DNA of 20,314 bases from Oscillospiraceae bacterium (lineage in GTDB: Bacteria > Bacillota_A > Clostridia > Oscillospirales > Oscillospiraceae): NCBI GenBank assembly GCA_015068055.1, contig SVLG01000036.1, forward strand, positions 1-20,314. The letters run 5' to 3'. Positions 15,645 to 20,314 of the stretch are shown here, piece after piece. Under the pieces are notes generated by a model that searched no databases, was not told where the DNA came from, and worked only from the letters and a program-made list of their open reading frames with translations. Numbering within the stretch: position 1 is the first letter of the stretch; each line of letters opens with the position of its first letter. A program made the translations under genes and the position numbers.

Positions 15645-18290
15645 TCAACCAATTTTCCAGGCAGCGGCATCAATGTTGCCGGCAACCACGCCCTTGGCGG
15701 CGCAGAAGTTGATGCACTCGCTGCTGCCGGCCAGACTCTGCACCACGGCGGCGCGGGTCTTGCCGTTGGCCAGATGCTCGGTCCAGGTAGCCAGACCGGA
15801 AGGATCGGCATCGCGGCCCAGAAGGGCACGATAGGCGACCTTCACAAAGGCCTCGTTGCTGAGCTTTCTGCCCTGGAACTCGGCGCTGGACATCAGGCTG
15901 GCGGCCACTTCGACACCCTTGGCGCCCACGACAACCTTGTCGCTCCAGTTCTTCAGACCCTTCTCGTCCGCCTCGCGGTTCAGGATCTCCTTGTAGAGAT
16001 ACTTGACGAAGGCATCGGCATCCTCCTTGGAAACGACGGTGGCCGTGGTGGTGCTGTCCTTACCGGTGCCGGTGGTGATGGTGGTACCGGTGGAGTGCGC
16101 GCCCATGTTGTACTGGTTCTCGGTCACGCTGCCAGGGTTAATGCCATAAGTGGAACAGATGTTGTGGAACTCGGCGCTGTCGCAGAACTGCTTGAACACC
16201 CAGCAGCGGCTGCGGCCCAGAACCAGCTGAGAGGTCCAGGTGGCCATGCCATCGGGATCGCTGCTGCGGTCCATCATGGCCACATACAGGTCTTCCACAA
16301 AATCCTTGTCGCTGCGGTTCTTGCCCACATACTCCGCACTGGCGAAGAAGTTGGCGGCCACCTGAGCGCCGGTCATGGTATGAGTGGTCAGCTGCTCGGT
16401 CCAGGTCTTCATGCCGTCGGCATCGGGGCTGCGGCCCAGAGCCGTCTGGTAGAGTCTGGTCACAAAGCCCTGCGCGGCGGTAACGCTGACCGTGGCGTTC
16501 ATGTTCTCCATGTTATAGCTGGTATCGGCAATGCTGCCCCAGGGCAGGGTATAGGCGGTGCAGAGATTCTGGAACTCGGCACTGTCGCAGAACTGCTTGA
16601 ACACCCAGGCGCGGCTCTTGCCGCTGGCCAGCTGCTTGGTCCAGGTCTTCAGACCATCGGCATCAAACTCGCGGTCCATCATGGTGCGGTAAAGAGTTTT
16701 CACAAACTCTTCGTTGCTGAGACCCTTGAGGCGGAACTCCTTGCTGGAGAAGAACTCGGCGGCCACCTGAGAGGCGGTCATCTTGCCTTCGCGCAGCTGG
16801 CCAACCCAGGTCTTGACGCCGTCGGGATCGGCCTCACGGTTCAGGCACTTCTCGTAGAGACGCTTGACAAAACGCTCGGTACGGCTCTCGTTGGTGCTGG
16901 CGATGAAGCTCACCTTGAAGGAAGCCACCACGCCGTCGCTGTTGGAAACGGCCACATTGCTGTAGTAGCTGCCAATGTCAAGGCCGGTCTTGGGCGCCAC
17001 GGAGAACTGCGCGCTCTCACCCACGGCCAGAGAGTCGATATACTTGGTGGAAAGGTCAAAGGCGTTGGTGTTGCCGGCAGAAAGCTCCACAAGAAGCTGA
17101 CCGGTGGCCTTGTTGCCCTTGTTGGTCACGGTAACGGTGTAGGGGTCGATCTGGCCGTAACCCACTTCCAGCTCGGGGAAGACCTTGTCTTCCTTGGGAT
17201 CCACAACGATGTTCTGGTCCACGGCCACCCACTCAGCGGTGACAGTGTGCTTGTCGCGGTTATAAAGAAGCAGGGTGGATTCCGCCGTCTTGTTGACAGC
17301 CTCGGCACCGCCGCCCCAGGTCTTGAACGCGGCGTTCTCGCTGAGAGCCCGGATGCTCACGGAGATGGTGCTGTTTTCACGGAGCCAGTTGGCACCGAAG
17401 GTCTTCTCAGCCTTCAGACCGCTCTCGTTGAAGTACATGGTGATACCGGTGATACCGGTGCAGCCGTTGAAGGCGTTGTCACCGATGCCGGCCACATCAC
17501 CGCCCACGGTGAGGGTGCGGATGTAGGTGCGGATGTCGGCCCAGGGCTGCAGGTTCATGTCCGCATAGTTGGGCACGGCAGCGCTGCCGGTGAGCTCCAT
17601 GTTGATCTTGAAGCCGTTGTTGCTCACGGGGAAAGCGCTGGAGCCGATCTGGAGATCCTGCGCAAAGTCATGACGAAGGACAACGTCGGTGAGAGCGGTG
17701 CAGTTGGCAAAGGCCTCCTGACCAATGATCTCCACGGTGCTGGGGATCTCAACGCTCTTGAGCTTAGTGCAGTTCATAAAGGCCTGCTTGCCCACACTCT
17801 TGACGCCTTCTTCAATGATGACGCTGGTGAGCTTGTTCTTCAGGTTGGACCAGGGCTGGTCAGAGCTGTTATCAGCCATGTAACCATTGCCGGAGACCTC
17901 CAGCAGAACCTCAATGTTCACGGGAAGAGCGTTCTTGCCGGTAACAAGGGCGCCGGTGCTGCTGACATTCATATCGCGCTTGAGACGCAGAGTCTGCAGA
18001 CCACCGCAGCAGCTGAACGCATTGTCACCCAGAGCGGTAACACCGGTCTCAATGACAATGGTGTCAATCTTCCCGGCCTTGGCGTACCAGGGCTGGGAGC
18101 CGGCGGTGTAGCTGGGAATGGCACCGGTGCCGTAAACATACAGCGTGCTGCCATCCAGATAAGCCTTCACAGTGCCGGCAGTCCAGGGATTGTCCAGCGT
18201 GCCCTCAGCAGGAGCAGCCAGCGCACCCAAGGGCAGCAGGGCAGTAGCCATGCACACCACCAGCAGGAAGCAAACGATTCTCTTCTTCAT
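15645..18290 (-). CDS. Secreted BspA-like leucine-rich-repeat protein with six DUF4214 repeats
   Basis: 881-aa exported protein. Residues 1-25 form a Sec signal peptide (KKR, hydrophobic core, ALA cleavage site). Residues about 30-330 hold BspA-type (LRR_5) repeats, for example LTSVIIEEGVKSVGKQAFMNC and VEIIGQEAFANCTAL. Residues 350-465 look like beta-sandwich (YTVTVTNKGNKATGQLLVEL). Residues 473-866 contain six DUF4214 units in three pairs, each with F-V-x(2)-(L/A)-Y...R-x(2)-D-x(2)-G-x(3)-W. DUF4214 units occur in secreted or surface proteins of many bacteria; their role is unclear. No LPXTG, SLH or lipobox is present, so it is either released or held non-covalently. BspA proteins elsewhere bind host proteins. 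The ATG at 18290 has GGGGTG upstream and its own promoter at 18380-18408. It is monocistronic. Confidence 0.93.
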   Translation of the reverse strand: MKKRIVCFLLVVCMATALLPLGALAAPAEGTLDNPWTAGTVKAYLDGSTLYVYGTGAIPSYTAGSQPWYAKAGKIDTIVIETGVTALGDNAFSCCGGLQTLRLKRDMNVSSTGALVTGKNALPVNIEVLLEVSGNGYMADNSSDQPWSNLKNKLTSVIIEEGVKSVGKQAFMNCTKLKSVEIPSTVEIIGQEAFANCTALTDVVLRHDFAQDLQIGSSAFPVSNNGFKINMELTGSAAVPNYADMNLQPWADIRTYIRTLTVGGDVAGIGDNAFNGCTGITGITMYFNESGLKAEKTFGANWLRENSTISVSIRALSENAAFKTWGGGAEAVNKTAESTLLLYNRDKHTVTAEWVAVDQNIVVDPKEDKVFPELEVGYGQIDPYTVTVTNKGNKATGQLLVELSAGNTNAFDLSTKYIDSLAVGESAQFSVAPKTGLDIGSYYSNVAVSNSDGVVASFKVSFIASTNESRTERFVKRLYEKCLNREADPDGVKTWVGQLREGKMTASQVAAEFFSSKEFRLKGLSNEEFVKTLYRTMMDREFDADGLKTWTKQLASGKSRAWVFKQFCDSAEFQNLCTAYTLPWGSIADTSYNMENMNATVSVTAAQGFVTRLYQTALGRSPDADGMKTWTEQLTTHTMTGAQVAANFFASAEYVGKNRSDKDFVEDLYVAMMDRSSDPDGMATWTSQLVLGRSRCWVFKQFCDSAEFHNICSTYGINPGSVTENQYNMGAHSTGTTITTGTGKDSTTTATVVSKEDADAFVKYLYKEILNREADEKGLKNWSDKVVVGAKGVEVAASLMSSAEFQGRKLSNEAFVKVAYRALLGRDADPSGLATWTEHLANGKTRAAVVQSLAGSSECINFCAAKGVVAGNIDAAAWKIG
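15693..16874 (-). repeat. Six DUF4214 repeats in three pairs, period about 135 codons between the first two pairs
   Basis: Units start at residues 473, 529, 609, 664, 761 and 815 of the secreted protein. Pairs one and two are so alike that a 38-base stretch at 16571-16608 recurs at 16166-16203 with a single change, 405 bases (135 codons) apart, showing an in-frame duplication. In these pairs the second unit ends CDSAEF(Q/H)N(L/I)C. The last pair is more diverged, and a Thr/Ser-rich linker (about residues 732-752) precedes it. Confidence 0.85.
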
Positions 18291-18379
18291 CCGGAATCAC
18301 CCCACAATGATATTAGTTCTCCCGTCTTCCGGGTCGAAAAACGGGCCCTTTTGTAACCAATTGTTACTTCGTGTTCCTA

Positions 18380-18408
18380 TTTATAACACGTTTGTCATCA
18401 TTATGCAA
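18380..18408 (-). promoter_or_regulatory. Sigma-A promoter of the BspA/DUF4214 gene
   Basis: On the minus strand: -35 TTGCAT (18408-18403), 17 bases, -10 TATAAA (18385-18380) with an extended TGT. Predicted start near 18373 gives a leader of about 83 bases containing a GTAAC/GTTAC dyad. Confidence 0.75.
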
Positions 18409-18494
18409 GGGTTTCCATAAGATTTTCCCAGAAAAAGAATTCCAAAATTTGGTGTTAATTATTGTTACTTTTTCACAAAAACCTTAAACAGCAA

Positions 18495-18528
18495 GGCTTT
18501 CAGGGACTGTCTCCAGTCTCTGAAAGCC
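18495..18528 (-). terminator. Hairpin terminator after the DUF554 gene
   Basis: 15-base stem with one G-T pair: GGCTTTCAG-G-GACTG (18495-18509), loop TCTC, CAGTC-T-CTGAAAGCC (18514-18528). The minus-strand tail TTGCTGTTT is only moderately T-rich, while the plus-strand tail has T4. The only gene that would need it is DUF554 (stop at 18592). Confidence 0.7.
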
Positions 18529-18591
18529 CCTTTTCCCGTGAAAACAACAAAAAATTACTTTTGTTACTATTTCAGACCGGTCATCCAGCGT

Positions 18592-19311
18592 TCAGGCAAA
18601 GCTCATCGCCACAGCCGCCACCAAAAGAGCGGGCAGCATATTGGCCACATGGAACTTCCTGTCAAAGGCAAGGTTCGCACCCACGCAGAACACCAGGACG
18701 CTGCCAACAAAGGAAATGCCCAGCACGGCTGCATCCGTGAGCAGCGGCGCGATCAGCCCGGCCAGCGCCGTCATGGCGCCCTGAAAAATGCCTACGGGGA
18801 TGGCGGAGAAGATCACGCCCTTCCCCAGGGTGGAGGCATAGACCAGCACAATGATCATGTCCAGCAGAGCCTTGGCCGCCAGCATGGAATAGTCGCCGGT
18901 GAGCCCATCCTGTATGGAACCGACCACAGCCATGGCACCCACACAGATGGTCAGGGATGCCGTAAGGAAACCGTTTATGAAGCTGTCATCGCCGCCGGCA
19001 TCGGCACGCTTTCTAAGCCAGAGGCCAAAACGCTCCAGCAGCCCCTCCAAATCGAGAAATTCTCCGGCAAGGCTGCCGAGGAGCATGGAGAGGATCAGAA
19101 CCATGCTGCGCGTGCTGCCGACGCTGCCATCCTCCAGTACCTCCAGCAGACCCGACAGGGCTCCCGCCAGACCGAGAAACACGACACTGACGCCCATGGC
19201 CTGCATCAGAGTTTCTTTAAAGCGCGGCTTCATGCCGCGTCTGAACAAAAGACCCAGACTGCTGCCTGCAAGCACCGCCGCCACATTGATGATCGTTCCA
19301 AGACCACGCAT
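18592..19311 (-). CDS. DUF554-family integral membrane protein
   Basis: 239-aa membrane protein of the DUF554 (YdfK/YqgA-like) family, with seven or so hydrophobic segments. Family marks are the opening GTIINVAAVLAGSSLGLLF, the KETLMQAMGVSVVFLGLAGA segment, the LGSLAGEFLDLE turn and the SLTICVGAMAVVGSIQDGLTGD stretch. The function of DUF554 proteins is not established; a transport role is often guessed. The ATG at 19311 is preferred over a TTG at 19320 because only the former matches the family's short lead-in; the upstream Shine-Dalgarno is weak (GAGAG). The only TTGACA nearby (19333-19328) is too close to the start to serve. The gene sits directly downstream of the tRNA-array terminator and may depend on read-through. 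Confidence 0.9.
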   Translation of the reverse strand: MRGLGTIINVAAVLAGSSLGLLFRRGMKPRFKETLMQAMGVSVVFLGLAGALSGLLEVLEDGSVGSTRSMVLILSMLLGSLAGEFLDLEGLLERFGLWLRKRADAGGDDSFINGFLTASLTICVGAMAVVGSIQDGLTGDYSMLAAKALLDMIIVLVYASTLGKGVIFSAIPVGIFQGAMTALAGLIAPLLTDAAVLGISFVGSVLVFCVGANLAFDRKFHVANMLPALLVAAVAMSFA

Positions 19312-19340
19312 AGCTCTCAACTCTCTTTGTCAATAAAGTT

Positions 19341-19372
19341 AAAACCGGCAAGCTTTTCAGCTTGCCGGTTTT
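19341..19372 (-). terminator. Terminator of the tRNA array, after tRNA-Val
   Basis: Perfect 13-base stem AAAACCGGCAAGC (19341-19353) with its complement at 19360-19372 and a six-base loop. On the minus strand it is followed by TTTTAACTTTATT. Its first base is the last A of the tRNA-Val CCA. Confidence 0.8.
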
Positions 19373-19448
19373 GGTGGAGACTGCTGGACTCGAACCAGTG
19401 ACCTCCTGCGTGTGAAGCAGGCGCTCTAACCAGCTGAGCTAAGCCTCC
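19372..19448 (-). tRNA. tRNA-Val (anticodon CAC)
   Basis: Full cloverleaf: acceptor GGAGGCT/AGTCTCC (one G-U pair), D arm GCTC, anticodon stem CCTGC/GCAGG around loop TTCACAC, T loop TTCGAGT, discriminator A and encoded CCA. Anticodon CAC reads GUG. Last tRNA of the array. Confidence 0.96.
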
Positions 19449-19453
19449 AAAAG

Positions 19454-19528
19454 TGGTGACCCGTACGGGACTCGAACCCATGTTACCGCCGTGAAAGGGC
19501 GGTGTCTTAACCACTTGACCAACGGGCC
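19454..19528 (-). tRNA. tRNA-Glu (anticodon TTC)
   Basis: Acceptor GGCCCGT/ACGGGTC, anticodon stem CCGCC/GGCGG around loop CTTTCAC, T loop TTCGAGT, encoded CCA. Five bases separate it from tRNA-Val. A terminator-like hairpin lies just upstream, leaving no room for its own promoter. Confidence 0.96.
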
Positions 19529-19534
19529 ATATTT

Positions 19535-19570
19535 AAAAAAATCGGGGCGTTTCCGGGGAAACGCCCCGAT
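19535..19570 (-). terminator. Terminator-like hairpin inside the tRNA array (between tRNA-Met and tRNA-Glu)
   Basis: ATCGGGGCGTTTCC (19541-19554) pairs with GGAAACGCCCCGAT (19557-19570), followed on the minus strand by a T6 run (19540-19535). It looks like a complete intrinsic terminator, yet tRNA-Glu and tRNA-Val downstream have no other visible promoter. Its first base is the final A of the tRNA-Met CCA. Confidence 0.75.
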
Positions 19571-19646
19571 GGTAGCGGCGACTGGATTCGAACCGGTGAC
19601 ACTTCGGGTATGAACCGAATGCTCTGGCCAACTGAGCTACGCCGCC
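19570..19646 (-). tRNA. Elongator tRNA-Met (anticodon CAT)
   Basis: Acceptor GGCGGCG/CGCCGCT with a G1-U72 pair, anticodon stem TTCGG/CCGAA around loop TTCATAC, T loop TTCGAAT, encoded CCA. Layout and the G1-U72 pair match the Bacillus elongator tRNA-Met. It lacks the three G-C pairs in the anticodon stem that mark initiators. First tRNA after the promoter at 19660-19688. Confidence 0.92.
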
Positions 19647-19659
19647 AAATTGCAAAGGA

Positions 19660-19688
19660 ATTATAACCGATGTTACATCCCTTGTCAA
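19660..19688 (-). promoter_or_regulatory. Perfect-consensus promoter of tRNA-Met-Glu-Val
   Basis: On the minus strand: TTGACA (19688-19683), 17 bases, TATAAT (19665-19660). The predicted start is about seven bases before tRNA-Met. It splits the tRNA array into two transcription units. Confidence 0.9.
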
Positions 19689-19702
19689 TACTTTTTTAGA
19701 GT

Positions 19703-19727
19703 GCCGCAGACGCGAGGCGTCTGCGGC
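19703..19727 (-). other. Hairpin after tRNA-Trp, without a T tract
   Basis: Perfect 11-base stem GCCGCAGACGC (19703-19713) with its complement at 19717-19727 and a GAG (CTC on the minus strand) loop. The minus-strand sequence after it is ACTCTAAAAAAG, with no U run, so it is not a standard intrinsic terminator. It may be a processing or 3' protection element. Confidence 0.6.
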
Positions 19728-19730
19728 CTC

Positions 19731-19806
19731 TGGCAGGGGAAGAAGGCTTCGAACCCTCGGCCTACGGTTTTGGAGACCGCCGCTCTACCAGCTGAGCTAT
19801 TCCCCT
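19731..19806 (-). tRNA. tRNA-Trp (anticodon CCA)
   Basis: Acceptor AGGGGAA/TTCCCCT, D arm GCTC, anticodon loop CTCCAAA (CCA), T loop TTCGAAG, discriminator G, which is the TrpRS identity base, and encoded CCA. Confidence 0.96.
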
Positions 19807-19811
19807 ATAAA

Positions 19812-19887
19812 TGGTGGACCGTCAGGGACTCGAACCCCGGACCGACCGGTTATGAGCCGGCTGCTCTACCAACTGAGCTAGCGGTCC
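19812..19887 (-). tRNA. tRNA with CAT anticodon, probably tRNA-Ile2 (lysidine-modified)
   Basis: Acceptor GGACCGC/ACGGTCC (the last pair is mismatched), anticodon stem GCCGG/CCGGT around loop CTCATAA, T loop TTCGAGT, encoded CCA. The GGACC start, the AGAGCAG-CGGCTCATAACCG region and the GGTCCACCA end closely follow the Bacillus tRNA-Ile2 that reads AUA after TilS modification. A true elongator tRNA-Met with the other loop type is present at 19570-19646. Automatic tools may label this one Met. Confidence 0.85.
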
Positions 19888-19908
19888 ACAAATGTCCCTG
19901 TACCGTAT

Positions 19909-19937
19909 CAGGCCGCCGCCGTAAAGGCAGCGGCCTG
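19909..19937 (-). other. Hairpin between tRNA-Asn and the CAT tRNA, without a T tract
   Basis: Stem CAGGCCGC (19909-19916) with GCGGCCTG (19930-19937), one C/A mismatch, then GCC/GGC and loop GTAAA. The minus-strand tail has no U run. Probably a processing element rather than a terminator. Confidence 0.55.
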
Positions 19938-19944
19938 ACCGTTG

Positions 19945-20020
19945 TGGCTCCCCCTGTTGGACTCGAACCAACGACCCTGCGGTTAACAGCCGCATGCTCT
20001 ACCGACTGAGCTAAGGAGGA
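19945..20020 (-). tRNA. tRNA-Asn (anticodon GTT)
   Basis: Acceptor TCCTCCT/AGGGGGA (one U-G pair), anticodon stem TGCGG/CCGCA around loop CTGTTAA, T loop TTCGAGT, discriminator G, encoded CCA. First tRNA after 5S rRNA. Confidence 0.96.
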
Positions 20021-20027
20021 ATATTTG

Positions 20028-20051
20028 GAGCCCGAAATCGCTTTCGGGCTC
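20028..20051 (-). other. Hairpin between 5S rRNA and tRNA-Asn, GCGA tetraloop
   Basis: Perfect 10-base stem GAGCCCGAAA (minus strand, 20051-20042), tetraloop GCGA (a GNRA loop), then TTTCGGGCTC (20037-20028). The tail CAAATATTCC has no U run, so it is likely a 5S processing or stability element, not a terminator. Confidence 0.6.
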
Positions 20052-20055
20052 TTGT

Positions 20056-20171
<116 letters not shown>

Positions 20172-20187
20172 TGATGCGACAAGAGGA

Positions 20188-20216
20188 ATAATACATGATA
20201 CATTCCTGTTTGTCAA
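20188..20216 (-). promoter_or_regulatory. Near-consensus sigma-A promoter in the 23S-5S spacer
   Basis: On the minus strand: TTGACA (20216-20211), 17 bases, TATTAT (20193-20188). The predicted start near 20181 lies about ten bases before the 5' end of 5S, so 5S and the following tRNAs could be made independently of the upstream rRNA genes. Confidence 0.75.
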
Positions 20217-20221
20217 GGGCT

Positions 20222-20262
20222 TGCACCCTGAAAACTGAACAATGGTGGAAGAGATGAAAGGC
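20222..20262 (-). other. Probable 3' strand of the pre-23S processing stem
   Basis: The plus strand here reads GCACCCTGAAAACTGAACAA, the kind of sequence usually found on the coding strand in the spacer just before 23S genes of Firmicutes. Its presence in inverted sense after 23S suggests it pairs with the 5' flank of 23S to form the RNase III processing stalk. The partner lies outside the window. Confidence 0.5.
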
Positions 20263-20279
20263 AGTACCTGCATAATGTA

Positions 20280-20314
20280 GGTCAAGCCCTCGGGTTATTA
20301 GTATCGGTCAGCTG
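20280..20314 (-). rRNA. rrl: 23S ribosomal RNA, last about 35 bases
   Basis: The minus strand reads CAGCTGACCGATACTAATA followed by CGAGGGCTTGACC, the conserved 3' end of bacterial 23S rRNA. The gene continues beyond the right edge. The exact mature 3' end is uncertain by a few bases. Confidence 0.9.

Larger units (their letters stand above)
18291..18591. other. 301-base A+T-rich intergenic region between the BspA/DUF4214 and DUF554 genes
   Basis: No gene is visible. It holds, from left to right, the ribosome binding site and about 83-base leader of the secreted-protein gene, its promoter (18380-18408), and the hairpin after the DUF554 gene (18495-18528). TTGTTACT occurs three times at roughly 100-base intervals (18361, 18462, 18561), and GTAAC-N5-GTTAC forms a dyad at 18353-18367 in the leader. 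Whether these are binding sites is unknown. Confidence 0.6.

Noticed and set aside
15645..18290. S-layer or sortase-anchored protein
   Set aside because: No SLH repeats, LPXTG motif, C-terminal membrane segment or lipobox is present.
19570..19646. Initiator tRNA-fMet
   Set aside because: The anticodon stem lacks the three consecutive G-C pairs and the 5' end is paired; the sequence follows elongator tRNA-Met.

Overview
The window looks like chromosomal DNA of a fairly GC-rich clostridial Firmicute, most like the gut Oscillospiraceae/Ruminococcaceae. This is inferred from an AddAB (not RecBCD) repair enzyme, single-chain glycyl-tRNA synthetase, zinc-type ribosomal protein L31, strong sigma-A promoters with TGn-extended -10 boxes, AGGAGG-type ribosome binding sites, a BspA/DUF4214 secreted protein, and tRNAs that resemble Bacillus/Clostridium forms. 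No species can be named from the sequence alone.

Layout, left to right. 1-700 (-): 5' part of glyS. 755-818: two back-to-back promoters, one for glyS and one for addB. 837-7600 (+): addB-addA, overlapping at ATGA. 7610-7967 (+): rpmE with its own promoter, a foldable leader and a strong terminator. 7980-9465 (+): an SppA-type signal peptide peptidase overlapping an RDD membrane protein. 9466-10090: a small, lower-GC two-gene cassette (an unrecognised 84-aa protein divergent from a Cro/C1-type regulator), bounded on both sides by near-identical hairpin terminators. 10095-11969 (-): typA/bipA.

11981-15587 (-): a four-gene operon, in transcription order a large polytopic membrane protein (possible GT-C glycosyltransferase), a UbiA-family enzyme carrying the decaprenylphosphoryl-phosphoribose (DPPR) synthase signature, an HAD-IB phosphatase and a GtrA-type small membrane protein. 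Together these could make, dephosphorylate, flip and use a polyprenyl-phosphate pentose. This is the most attractive candidate for an undescribed pathway here. 15590-18408 (-): a secreted 881-aa protein with BspA-like leucine-rich repeats followed by six DUF4214 repeats. 18592-19311 (-): a DUF554 membrane protein.

19341-20314 (-): the downstream end of an rRNA operon: the last bases of 23S, 5S, then tRNA-Asn, a CAT tRNA that looks like Ile2, tRNA-Trp, tRNA-Met, tRNA-Glu and tRNA-Val. There is a near-consensus promoter in the 23S-5S spacer about 17 bases before 5S, and a second, perfect consensus promoter before tRNA-Met. Longer spacers in the tRNA array each contain a near-perfect hairpin of different sequence. 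No CRISPR array, insertion sequence or prophage was seen.
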